Made by a program: the position numbers and the translations under genes
Source of the DNA: Candidatus Hydrogenedentota bacterium
GTDB lineage: Bacteria; Hydrogenedentota; Hydrogenedentia; Hydrogenedentales; CAILVY01
Length of the DNA: 64,000 nt
Reading direction: 5' to 3'
NCBI GenBank assembly: GCA_903837785.1
Contig: CAILVY010000270.1
Coordinates: 33,512-97,511 of the forward strand
Shown here: piece by piece, positions 1 through 8,929 of the stretch
Position numbering within the stretch: the first letter of the stretch is position 1
Layout of the letters: each line of letters starts with the position of its first letter
Notes under the pieces: generated by a model
What the model was told of the DNA's origin: nothing
Seen by the model: only the letters and a program-made list of their open reading frames with translations
The model's database searches: none

Positions 1-3000
1 TTCGAGGAATTGGGAGAAGGCAGGCGGGAAGGCGCGCGGTGCATGCCCGAAGATGCGGAAGACTTCGTCGGACCAGTGCAACTCGCCGGTGGCCAGGTTC
101 CATTCCCAACTGCCCGAATGGGTCATGCGCTGCGCTTCTGCCAGCAACCGTTCGCTCCGTCGCAAGGCGTCCAGCGTGCGCGAGTGCTGCTGGATCTCTT
201 CGATCAGCGCCGTATTCAACTCCGAAAGGGCCGCCGTACGCTCGGCCACGCGCCGCTCCAACTCGTTGTGCGCGCGGCGCAATGCTTCCTCCTGTTGCTT
301 GCGCACGGTCACGTCGGCGGTCATCCCCACCAAGCGTTTCAGCTGTCCGCGTTCGTCAAAGAACCCCCGCGCAATCTCCTCCAGGATGACGAATTCCCCG
401 TTGGGTTTCGTCACACGATACGTTGTCTTGTACGTGTCATTTTCCGGTGCGAGCCCCTTGAGGACCTGGAGGAATTCCTCGCGATCTTCCGGGTACACCC
501 GCTGAAAGTACCGTGCGCTCGTGTCGCGCGTCGCCTCAAGGCCGGACAGGCCCAGGACTTCGCCACATTCCGCGGTGCGCAGGACCAGGTCCGAGGCCAC
601 ATCCCACTCGAAGGCGAATATGCGTCCCAACCGCATGGCCTGCTGCAGCGATTCCAGGGCGCGCGCGTGGGCGAGCCGCAGGCGGATTGCCGCCAGCCCG
701 AAGGCTGCGTCGTTCGCCAGCTCCGAGAGGGTCTCTGTCTCCGCGTCTGTGAAGCCGCCCGGCTCTCTTGAATAGACGGTGATCGCTCCGAACGCCCGGC
801 TGCCGTCGAACATCGGGAGCACGAGCGACGAGGCATAGCCTCGCTTCAACGCTTCCTCGCGCCACGGAGCGAATTGCGGGTCCGTCAGCATGTTCCGGCA
901 CGTGGCCGGAGTCCCCGTGCGGATCGCCGTTCCGGTGGGGCCGCGCCCCCGTTCCGTATCCGCCCACGTGATCTTCAACGTCTCCAGATATCCGGAATCA
1001 AACCCGTACGAGGCCACAGGCCGCACAGTCTTCTCCGCATCATCCTCGGCCAGGCCCACCCAAACCATCGCGTGCCCGCAATTCTCGACAATGATCCGGC
1101 AAATCTCGTTCAGATATTCCAGCTCGTCTCGGGCGCGCATTACGGCCTGCTCACTGCGGTTGCGCGCCATCAGCACCTCATTCAGGCGCTGGAGCTCCTT
1201 CGTCCGCTGCGCCACGAGGTCCTCGAGGTGCTCGCGGTACTGCGACAGTTCCGCCTCGGCCCGCTTGCGTTCCGTGATATCCCGCGCGGCGGCGAATACG
1301 CCTTGAACCTCGCCCGTCTCATTCGTATAAACCGCCGCGTTATACATCACGTCCGTCAACGCGCCGTTCGCGTGGCGGATGGTCAGGGGATAATCAGTGA
1401 CCTTGCCCTCTGCCAAGACCCGCTGATAACCGCTTCGGGCTTTTTCCGGCTCGGTGGCATAATCCGAGAAGTCACTGCCGATGAGTGTGTCGCGCGTCAG
1501 GCCGGTGACCGCCTCCGTGGCCCGGTTCACGTCGGTGATCTTGCCGTCGGGGCTGATGGTCACCAACGGATCCAGGCTGGCTTCAATAAGGCTGCGCGCG
1601 TGATGCGAGGCCGTGCGCAACGCATTTTCCACGCTAAACCGATGTATGGCCTCGCCCACGAGCGGCGCGAGCGATTCGAGAAACTCGACGTTGTCCACCG
1701 GCACCCGCCCGGGATCGGGATCGCTGAGGTGAATCGCTCCCAGCGGCTCGCCGCGGTACCGGATGGGAATGACTGCGAGCGAGGCAAAACCGTTTGCGAT
1801 GCAGGCCCCGCGATAGTGCGTCCGTTCCTCGGGCGTCAATCCCTCGAACCAGGCGTGCGTGTCCTCGCAACGGAAGGATCGACCCGTGGTCAGGGCGATG
1901 GCTTCCGACGCCTCGAAGCGGCCCGCGATGACCCGGGTGCAGATGCAGGTGGGCGCATCCAGTGTCAGCCGCTTTTCCTGGCGCATGAAGTCCGGGCTGT
2001 AGCCGGCATACGATTGGAACAGCACTTCCCGCTGCTCATTGACGACGCGTATGCCCACGTTCCGGCAACCGCTCCAGTCCTGAATCACCTGTACCACCAG
2101 GTCGAGATATTCCTGCTGCGAGGTGCCCGTCGTAAACAGCCATTGCACGGTCTTCAGGACTTCTTCGCGGCGTTCGGTCTGGGTGCGTTCAGTCACGTCC
2201 ACGAGGGAGAAGACGAGAAACTCGACGTCGCCCGAGGCGTCCAGGATCGGTGAGACGGCCAGGTCCCAGTAGGTTACGCCCCACTCGGGATGATCCGCGA
2301 AACTGAACGGACGCGCGAAGACTTCGTACGGCTCTTTGCTTTGCACCACTTCGCGAAACTTGCCCTCCAGTTCTTCGGAGGGATAGAACTCGAAATGGTT
2401 GTGTCCGGGGAAGTCCTCGGGAGCCCGCTGGCAGGCCTTCGCGTAGGCGTCGTTCACGCGGATGAAATTGAAGTCCCGGTCCAGAATCACGAGCGGCGTC
2501 ATGGCGTGGCGGTAGAAACCCTCGAGGATTCTGGACTGCTCGCTCACCGCATCCTGGATCGCCCTCCGTTCCGCAATCTCCCGAAGCAATGATTCGTTGA
2601 CCTCGCGTAACGCGGTGGTGCGTTCGTTCACCTGATGTTCGAGAAAGACGTTGGCGGCGCGCGCCGCGCCCAGGGCGTCATGGACGTGCTCGGCCATCGT
2701 GTTGAAGGCGTCAGCGAGGGTCCGAAACTCGCGAACTCCCGAAATCGCGATATGGCGCCCGGGTTCCCCCCGACCGACCGCTTCCGTGTGTTCTTGCAGA
2801 AGGCTCAAACTTCCCAGGATCCTGCGGTACAACGCCATGGACAACAACGCGGAGACGGCAATGGTCAGCACAGTCATTATCAAGGCCGGAGCCAGGCTCG
2901 CAACGATTGGAGCCAGCGTGTCACTGACCGGCCGGCTCGCCCCCGCCACCCAGCCCAAGGAAGCCACGGGAAGACGGCCCGCGAAGCGAGCCCGGTCATC

Positions 3001-3786
3001 CGCCGCGGAGCGAAGCCGCCCTTTGGCCTCCTTGCCCGTCAACGCGGCCGCCAGCAACGGATCGGCCGTCGCCGCCGCTCCCGTTGGCATATTCAAGATG
3101 TCGGGGTGCCGGAAAACGCGTTGCCCCTCGCGATCAAACAGCGTAATCGCGCTCCCTTCGGAACGCGCAATCGGTTCAAACACGGAGGACAATTGTGCGT
3201 CCGTCACTACGGCCGCCAGGACGCCTTGGAGAGTGCGGTCCGGGCTGCGCTCGCCCGAAGCGATGACGAAGAAAGGCTCGCCAAGTCCCATGCCCTCCAA
3301 GCGGTTGCTGAGAATGAAATCCTGTCCCTCGAGAATTGGCCGGAAGAACTGACCGGCATCCAGGCGTTGTCCCGTCATCTTCGGGTCGCTGGAGGCCAGG
3401 ATGCTTCCATCGGGCGCGATCCAGTGAAAGGCACGCACGGGGGGATGTTCGGCCTTGCAGTTGGCAAGCATCCACTCGGCTTCCTTCACATTCAGCGGAT
3501 TCATGCGGACCAGGGATGCAGCCAATGAGGTGCTCTCACGCCGCACCTCCTGCACGAAGTCCGAGAAGAGCGAGGCAACAGACCGCGCCAACTCCAGATT
3601 GGCCTCGATTTCTGATTGACTAAGCGTCCTGCACCACGTCACAAAGACCGCGGACTGCACAACGAGCCCGGGAAGCAGTGTGACGAGCAACAAAACCAGC
3701 AGCAGCGTGCGCAGACGGTGCGGCACGAGGCGGTTTGACACGAAGCGTAACAACCAGAAACTCCTTTGGACTACAAACCGGTCCAT
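1..3786 (-). CDS. Membrane-bound multi-PAS/GAF sensor protein (partial, C-terminus cut by window edge)
   Basis: The frame is open from an ATG at 3784-3786 to base 1, giving 1262 residues without a stop, so the gene is 3'-truncated by the window edge. Translation shows a short cytoplasmic N-terminus, TM1 (about 27-48), an extracytoplasmic Cache-like sensor region (about 50-295), TM2 (about 300-323), HAMP (324-378), PAS (about 415-530), GAF (535-715), PAS (720-840), a coiled coil, GAF (880-1035), PAS (1055-1155), a second coil and the start of a fourth PAS. The ATTERKRAE-type ends after each PAS are typical of sensor kinases and diguanylate cyclases. The output domain is outside the window, so histidine kinase is likely but not shown. 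It is transcribed divergently from the fructan operon and could sense its substrate, which is inference. Confidence 0.85.
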   Translation of the reverse strand, partial: MDRFVVQRSFWLLRFVSNRLVPHRLRTLLLVLLLVTLLPGLVVQSAVFVTWCRTLSQSEIEANLELARSVASLFSDFVQEVRRESTSLAASLVRMNPLNVKEAEWMLANCKAEHPPVRAFHWIAPDGSILASSDPKMTGQRLDAGQFFRPILEGQDFILSNRLEGMGLGEPFFVIASGERSPDRTLQGVLAAVVTDAQLSSVFEPIARSEGSAITLFDREGQRVFRHPDILNMPTGAAATADPLLAAALTGKEAKGRLRSAADDRARFAGRLPVASLGWVAGASRPVSDTLAPIVASLAPALIMTVLTIAVSALLSMALYRRILGSLSLLQEHTEAVGRGEPGRHIAISGVREFRTLADAFNTMAEHVHDALGAARAANVFLEHQVNERTTALREVNESLLREIAERRAIQDAVSEQSRILEGFYRHAMTPLVILDRDFNFIRVNDAYAKACQRAPEDFPGHNHFEFYPSEELEGKFREVVQSKEPYEVFARPFSFADHPEWGVTYWDLAVSPILDASGDVEFLVFSLVDVTERTQTERREEVLKTVQWLFTTGTSQQEYLDLVVQVIQDWSGCRNVGIRVVNEQREVLFQSYAGYSPDFMRQEKRLTLDAPTCICTRVIAGRFEASEAIALTTGRSFRCEDTHAWFEGLTPEERTHYRGACIANGFASLAVIPIRYRGEPLGAIHLSDPDPGRVPVDNVEFLESLAPLVGEAIHRFSVENALRTASHHARSLIEASLDPLVTISPDGKITDVNRATEAVTGLTRDTLIGSDFSDYATEPEKARSGYQRVLAEGKVTDYPLTIRHANGALTDVMYNAAVYTNETGEVQGVFAAARDITERKRAEAELSQYREHLEDLVAQRTKELQRLNEVLMARNRSEQAVMRARDELEYLNEICRIIVENCGHAMVWVGLAEDDAEKTVRPVASYGFDSGYLETLKITWADTERGRGPTGTAIRTGTPATCRNMLTDPQFAPWREEALKRGYASSLVLPMFDGSRAFGAITVYSREPGGFTDAETETLSELANDAAFGLAAIRLRLAHARALESLQQAMRLGRIFAFEWDVASDLVLRTAECGEVLGLSGLEATRDTSARYFQRVYPEDREEFLQVLKGLAPENDTYKTTYRVTKPNGEFVILEEIARGFFDERGQLKRLVGMTADVTVRKQQEEALRRAHNELERRVAERTAALSELNTALIEEIQQHSRTLDALRRSERLLAEAQRMTHSGSWEWNLATGELHWSDEVFRIFGHAPRAFPPAFSQFLE

Positions 3787-3918
3787 ACACCCACGGACTG
3801 CCGCCTGAGATTGCGATCTCCTGCCGCACGGCGCCCATTCGTCAGCTTAGTCCCGAGGGCCAGTGCTAAGCAAAACTCCACCTAAAGGTTCAACACCCCA
3901 GCCGCCGCGTTAATTCCC

Positions 3919-3948
3919 TTGTTGCCTTCCGCCGCAGCCGGTTATGAT
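3919..3948 (+). promoter_or_regulatory. Candidate sigma-70-type promoter of the fructan operon
   Basis: TTGTTG (3919-3924) and TATGAT (3943-3948) are separated by 18 bp, about 32 bp before the GTG start at 3981. It lies in the 194-bp gap between divergent genes. It was found by eye only, and no start site is known. Confidence 0.45.
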
Positions 3949-3980
3949 ACAGTTCACCGACGGATTACGAGGAGAGAGTC

Positions 3981-4931
3981 GTGAGAGCGAGCAAGCAACT
4001 GCTGCCCCTGCTGGGGGCAGTCATCGGACTGTTGTTGTTCTTTCGAATGTGGGTGCCCAACCTGTTGGCTCCGGAGAACTTGTTGGACCTGACCCAGCAG
4101 ATTTCCGTCAATGCGATTCTGGCCTTCGGCATGACCCTGGTTATCCTCATTGGAGGGATTGACCTCTCGGTTGGGGCGTTGCTGGCGCTCGTGGGAACCT
4201 GCGCCGTTTTCGTGCTGGACCGCAAGCTCGCGCTGGCGCAATCAAGCCTGTGGATTCTCCCCGCGGTCCTCGCCGGATTGGGCGTGGCGGCCCTGTTCGG
4301 CGCATTTACGGGCTTCTGCGCGTCCAAGACCAAGATTCCCCCCTTCATCATTACGCTGGCGACGATGCTGGTCGCACGCGGAATGGCCCTCGGTTTCAAT
4401 GAAGGCCGGCCGATTCCGATTCCCGAGCATCAGACCCTCTTCCTGGGCTTGGGCAACGGCCGCCTCGGAGGGCTCTTGCCCACCCCCGTCTTCGTGATGC
4501 TCCTTGTTTTCGCAGTCACCACAGTCTTGCTGCATTTCACCCGTTTTGGACGCCATCTGTACGGCATCGGCGGGAACTACGAAGCGGCCCGGCTTTCGGG
4601 CATTCCGATCGTTCGAAACACGATCATTGTCTACATGATCTGCTCGCTCCTGGCCGGCATCGCCGGGATGATTCACACCTCGCAACTCTATTCGGCGGAG
4701 CCGGCCTCGGGAACCGGCTTTGAACTGAATGCCATCGCCGCGGTCGTCGTCGGTGGCACGAGCTTCTCCGGCGGCATCGGAACCATGCCCGGAACCCTGG
4801 TTGGCGCCATCATCATTGGCATTCTCGACAAAGGTCTGAATCAGGCCGGGGTGCACTTCTCTCTGCAATACGTGGTCAAAGGCCTGGTGATCCTGGCGGC
4901 AGTCTTTGCCGATGTGATCCGGCGGAAATAG
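3981..4931 (+). CDS. Sugar ABC transporter permease, RbsC/BPD_transp_2 family
   Basis: Predicted 316-residue inner-membrane permease of the ribose/xylose/simple-sugar type. It is very hydrophobic with about 8-10 TM segments and carries the family signatures IGGIDLSVGA (about 55) and AAVVVGGTSFSGGIGTMPG near residue 260, the EAA-like coupling region. The start is a GTG with AGGAGAG a few bases upstream. It opens an operon with two secreted GH32-type enzymes (10 bp to the next gene), so its cargo is probably fructose or a fructo-oligosaccharide; that is inference from neighbours. No ATP-binding subunit or periplasmic binding protein is present within 60 kb downstream, and the upstream neighbour is divergent, so the partner subunits must lie elsewhere. 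Confidence 0.9.
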   Translation: MRASKQLLPLLGAVIGLLLFFRMWVPNLLAPENLLDLTQQISVNAILAFGMTLVILIGGIDLSVGALLALVGTCAVFVLDRKLALAQSSLWILPAVLAGLGVAALFGAFTGFCASKTKIPPFIITLATMLVARGMALGFNEGRPIPIPEHQTLFLGLGNGRLGGLLPTPVFVMLLVFAVTTVLLHFTRFGRHLYGIGGNYEAARLSGIPIVRNTIIVYMICSLLAGIAGMIHTSQLYSAEPASGTGFELNAIAAVVVGGTSFSGGIGTMPGTLVGAIIIGILDKGLNQAGVHFSLQYVVKGLVILAAVFADVIRRK

Positions 4932-4941
4932 GAGGCGGACA

Positions 4942-7020
4942 ATGAAGAAGCTTCTCGTGGCGGCGTTGGCAGTGTGTGCGGCGGGCGCCGGCGCGCAGGA
5001 CCGCACAGCCGTGCTCAATCAGGCCTTGGCGCACTGGCGCCTGGCCGACGGCGGCAAGAATGCCATCCATCCGCTGGCGCTGGCGGGAAACATCGACCTG
5101 GATATTCCCGCCGAGGGTCCCGGAGCGCAACCCGGCGCAAAGGCTGCGCGCCTGCGCAACGCCTGGTTTGACGCCGGCAAAGACTTGAGCGTTTCGGGAA
5201 ACGGCATCACGGTTTATCTGCGGGCGCGCGATCCAAGAGGGCAATGGGCCTACGCCCTGTTCAGCAAGCGGGGCACGCATCAAAGCGTGCACTTCAACCT
5301 GTTCAGCGTGGACCTCGGCGGCACGCCCGGACCGGACATCGGCTTCGAGATCCACACAAGCCAGGGTTTTGTGATGACGAGTTTCCCCGTCTCTGCCATC
5401 GATCCCGCGGCCTGGCATGATTTCGTGGGCCGCTATGACGGGAAGTGCATCGAGGTGCTGTGTGACGGCAAAGTGATGGCCCGACAGCGCTGGCGGGGCG
5501 GCGACCTCACGAAGAATGACGAACCGGTTCTGATTGGCGGCGAGACGGACAACGGGAAGATCGTGCGGCCGTTCTCCGGCGAAATGGAGGAGGCGGCGCT
5601 CTGGCCCAAGGCGCTCAGCGATGCGGAATTGGCCTCGCTCATGCGCAAGGAGGCCATCGTCCGCGACGGAAACTTCGTCGAGCCTTACGCCTCGCCCATT
5701 CACTATCGTCCCGCCGTCGGCCGGCTTGCGGACACGATTCCCTTCTTCTGGAACGGCGAGTACCACATCTTCTATCTCCGGGCGCTCGACAAAGTGCCTT
5801 GGGAGCATCTGGTCTCAGCGGACCTGATCCACTGGAAGGAATTGCCCACGGCCCTGCGTTCCGATGGCGCGCCGGACGGGCCGGACGGACTCCACATGTT
5901 CACCGGTTCCGTGACGGAACACAACGGAACCTTTCACATCTTCTACACGGGCTGGAATCCGGCGAACAAGGAGGGCCGCGAGAAGATCATGCATGCCACG
6001 AGCCCGGACCTGATCACCTGGACAAAACACCCGGAGTGGGGATTCTTCGCGGATGGCGTGCATTATGACAACAGCGATTTTCGCGATCCCTACGTCTTCC
6101 GGAGCGATGCGGATCAGTGCTTCTGGATGGCGGTGTGCGCGCGTGACGCGAAAACGAAGCGCCCGGTGCAGGGCCTCCTGAAGTCCACGGACATCAATCA
6201 CTGGGAACAAGTGGCGCCGCTCACGCTCGAACCCCCACTCGGCGAAGGCACGCCGGAATGTCCCGATCTCTTCCAGATTGGCGACACGCATTACCTGATC
6301 CATTCGCCCAGCGCGGGCACCACGGACATGCGTTGGGCGAAAGCGTTCCGCGGCCCTTATCTTGTGCCCCGGACCGCAAACATCGACACGCCCATCCTCT
6401 ATGCGGCGAAGCGGCTGTATGATGGAAAGCGGCACGTCATCACGGGCTGGATTCGCGATCTCGGCAACGATCGAGACGGGGGGGATTTCCAGTGGGGCGG
6501 CGACCAGAGCGTCCCCCGCGAGGTCTACGCCGGCGCCAATGGCCAACTGCTTTTCCGCGTGGTGCCCGAAGCGCTTGCCGTGTTCTCCGAGATGAACTTC
6601 ACGCTGCCGCAGCCGGCAGACTTGGGAGACTCCCCCTTCCGGATGGACACGCCGGACAACTACTTTCTGGAGTGCTCGCTGAAACTCGAACCGGGCGCCG
6701 AATGCACGCTGGCCCTGCGCCAGGCTTCGGCCTCCGATTCGGGCTATCGCCTGGCCCTGCGCCCGGGCAAGAACGAGGCGGCGATCATCGGCGCCAAGTT
6801 CAACTATGCACGGCCGGTCGATCTCGATACAGCCCAGCCGGTCAAGATTCAGGCATTTGTGCAGGGCTCCATTATCGAATGCTTTATCAACGACGCCTAT
6901 CCCTTCAGTTGCCGGGCGTATGACTTCCGCAAGGGCGGCATTGCCTTGTCGGCTTCGGGCGGAGCGCGGGTGGAATCGCTGGTGATCAAGAACTGCAAAG
7001 AGACGGAGACGCCGAAATGA
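4942..7020 (+). CDS. Secreted LamG-GH32-like glycoside hydrolase
   Basis: 692 residues with a clear signal peptide (MKKLLVAALAVCAAGAGAQ). Residues about 30-240 look like a concanavalin/LamG lectin-type domain, ending in the usual WPKALSDAELASL motif. Residues about 250-510 form a GH32/GH43-type five-bladed propeller. The RDP motif (D382, FRDPYVF) and EC motif (E439, TPECPDLF) of GH32 are visible. The canonical NDPNG nucleophile motif is replaced by GRLADTIPFFWNG, with D264 as the candidate nucleophile. A C-terminal beta-sandwich follows (about 540-690). Expected activity is cleavage of beta-fructosides outside the cytoplasm, but the altered motif allows another substrate. Its stop overlaps the next ATG by 4 bp (ATGA). 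Confidence 0.8.
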   Translation: MKKLLVAALAVCAAGAGAQDRTAVLNQALAHWRLADGGKNAIHPLALAGNIDLDIPAEGPGAQPGAKAARLRNAWFDAGKDLSVSGNGITVYLRARDPRGQWAYALFSKRGTHQSVHFNLFSVDLGGTPGPDIGFEIHTSQGFVMTSFPVSAIDPAAWHDFVGRYDGKCIEVLCDGKVMARQRWRGGDLTKNDEPVLIGGETDNGKIVRPFSGEMEEAALWPKALSDAELASLMRKEAIVRDGNFVEPYASPIHYRPAVGRLADTIPFFWNGEYHIFYLRALDKVPWEHLVSADLIHWKELPTALRSDGAPDGPDGLHMFTGSVTEHNGTFHIFYTGWNPANKEGREKIMHATSPDLITWTKHPEWGFFADGVHYDNSDFRDPYVFRSDADQCFWMAVCARDAKTKRPVQGLLKSTDINHWEQVAPLTLEPPLGEGTPECPDLFQIGDTHYLIHSPSAGTTDMRWAKAFRGPYLVPRTANIDTPILYAAKRLYDGKRHVITGWIRDLGNDRDGGDFQWGGDQSVPREVYAGANGQLLFRVVPEALAVFSEMNFTLPQPADLGDSPFRMDTPDNYFLECSLKLEPGAECTLALRQASASDSGYRLALRPGKNEAAIIGAKFNYARPVDLDTAQPVKIQAFVQGSIIECFINDAYPFSCRAYDFRKGGIALSASGGARVESLVIKNCKETETPK

Positions 7021-8873
7021 ACCTGATAGCTTGTGCCGTGTTGCTGCTGGCCGCTGCCGGCGGCGATCTGCTCATCGCGGATTTCGAGGCCAACGATTAC
7101 GGGAAATGGACGGCGGCCGGGGACGCCTTCGGAACCGGCCCCGCGCGGGGAACGCTGCCCAATCAAATGGCCGTCTCGGGTTTCGAGGGGCGCGGCCTCG
7201 TGAACTCCTACCTCAACGGCGACGGGACGCAGGGAACACTCACCTCGCCCGAGTTCAAAATCGAGCGCAAGTACATAAATCTCCTCATTGGCGGCGGGTC
7301 GCATCCCGGGGAAACCGGCATCAAGCTGATGGTGGACGGCCAGAGCGTCCGCACCGCAACCGGTCCGGACAACGAGTCGCTCGAGTGGTGCACGTGGGAG
7401 GTGGGCGAGTTTCAGGGCAAGCCGGCGCGCATCGAGATCTTCGACAAGAACAGCGGCGGCTGGGGGCACATCAACATCGATCAGATCATGCAAAGCGACG
7501 AGCGCAAGCAGGAGGAGCCCGAAGTGAGCGCGTTGTACAATGAAACCTATCGGCCGCAGTTCCATTTCTCGCCCAAGAAGAACTGGACGAACGACCCGAA
7601 CGGACTGGTTTTCTACGAAGGCGAATACCACCTCTTCTTTCAGCACAATCCCTTCGGGATCAACTGGGGGAACATGCACTGGGGGCACGCGGTGAGCAAG
7701 GACCTCGTGCATTGGGAGGAACTGCCCATCGCACTCGAACCCGACGCCCTCGGGACCTGCTTCTCGGGCAGCGCCGTGGTTGACTGGAACAACACGTCGG
7801 GATTGCAGACCGGCCCTGAGAAAGTGCTCGTGGCGCTGTACACCGGCGCGCCGGTCCCGGAGGTCGCGGGCGGGCCGAAATTCTCACAGTGCCTCGCCTA
7901 CAGCAATGATCGCGGGCGCACCTGGACGAAGTACGAGAAGAACCCGGTTATCCCGCACATTATCGGCGGCAACCGCGACCCGAAAGTGTTCTGGCATCAG
8001 CCCTCACAACGCTGGGTGATGGCCCTCTACAAAGATGCGAACGATTTCGCCTTTTTCGGCTCCTCCAACCTGCGGGAGTGGACGCACTTGAGCGACATTA
8101 CGCTCCAAGGCTCGACGGAATGCCCCGATATCTTCGAGCTTGCCGTGGACGGCGATCCCAAACACAAGAAATGGGTCTTCCTGGGCGGCGACGGCAGTTA
8201 CATCCTCGGCAGCTTTGACGGCACGAAGTTTACGCCGGAATCCGAGAAACGCAAGGCGGATTGGGGCGCGAATTACTATGCCACCCAGTCCTACAGCGAC
8301 ATCCCCGCGAATGACGGCCGGCGCATTCAACTTGCCTGGATGAACGGCGGCCGCTATCCGCGCATGCCATTTAACCAGCAGATGAACTTCCCCTGCGAAG
8401 TGACGCTGAAATCGTTTCCGGAAGGCATTCGCATGTGCCGCATGCCCGTGCGCGAAATCGAGACCCTGCACGAGAAAGGGTTCTCCTGGGCGAATCTCCC
8501 GCTTGAACCCGATACAAACCCGTTGGCCGAGATCTCCGGCGACTTATTCGACATCCGCGCGGAAATTGCCTTGTCCGGCGCGGCCGAAGTGGGATTCAAG
8601 CTGCGGGGAGAACCCCTGCGCTACAGCGTGAAGGATCGTTCCCTGACGTGTCTCGGAAAGACCGCGCCGATGGAGGCGCCCGGCGGCACACTGTCCTTGC
8701 GGGTCCTCGTGGATCGTGCGTCGATAGAAGTCTTCGGCAACGGCGGAAGCGTGCCGATGTCCTCGTGTTTCACGCCGAAAAAGAAGGACCGGTCGCTTGC
8801 ATTGTACGCCGAAGGCGGCACGCCGAAGGTCCTGGCGCTCGACGTGTTTCCATTGCGCTCCGCGTGGCGATAG
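7017..8873 (+). CDS. Secreted GH32 fructan hydrolase (levanase/inulinase/invertase-like)
   Basis: 618 residues beginning with a hydrophobic secretion signal (MNLIACAVLLLAAAGG). Residues about 18-165 form a beta-rich domain with IADFE near its start, as often found ahead of GH32. The propeller carries all three GH32 signatures: WTNDPNG with nucleophile D193, NRDPKVF with D321, and STECPD with acid/base E368. A C-terminal beta-sandwich includes VDRASIEVFGNGG, typical of GH32. The enzyme should release fructose from levan, inulin or sucrose in the periplasm or outside. Together with the upstream divergent GH32-like enzyme and the permease it makes a fructan-use operon. Endo versus exo action cannot be read from the sequence. 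Confidence 0.92.
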   Translation: MNLIACAVLLLAAAGGDLLIADFEANDYGKWTAAGDAFGTGPARGTLPNQMAVSGFEGRGLVNSYLNGDGTQGTLTSPEFKIERKYINLLIGGGSHPGETGIKLMVDGQSVRTATGPDNESLEWCTWEVGEFQGKPARIEIFDKNSGGWGHINIDQIMQSDERKQEEPEVSALYNETYRPQFHFSPKKNWTNDPNGLVFYEGEYHLFFQHNPFGINWGNMHWGHAVSKDLVHWEELPIALEPDALGTCFSGSAVVDWNNTSGLQTGPEKVLVALYTGAPVPEVAGGPKFSQCLAYSNDRGRTWTKYEKNPVIPHIIGGNRDPKVFWHQPSQRWVMALYKDANDFAFFGSSNLREWTHLSDITLQGSTECPDIFELAVDGDPKHKKWVFLGGDGSYILGSFDGTKFTPESEKRKADWGANYYATQSYSDIPANDGRRIQLAWMNGGRYPRMPFNQQMNFPCEVTLKSFPEGIRMCRMPVREIETLHEKGFSWANLPLEPDTNPLAEISGDLFDIRAEIALSGAAEVGFKLRGEPLRYSVKDRSLTCLGKTAPMEAPGGTLSLRVLVDRASIEVFGNGGSVPMSSCFTPKKKDRSLALYAEGGTPKVLALDVFPLRSAWR

Positions 8874-8929
8874 ACTGTGCTCCGGCGCCGGTGTTACGAT
8901 GCCCGCGGCATGACCGGGAGAGACAACCG

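Noticed and set aside
874..3528. Long plus-strand ORFs in 874-2253 and 2635-3528
   Set aside because: They are antisense shadows of the minus-strand PAS/GAF gene, whose frame is open over the whole 1-3786 interval and has clear domains.
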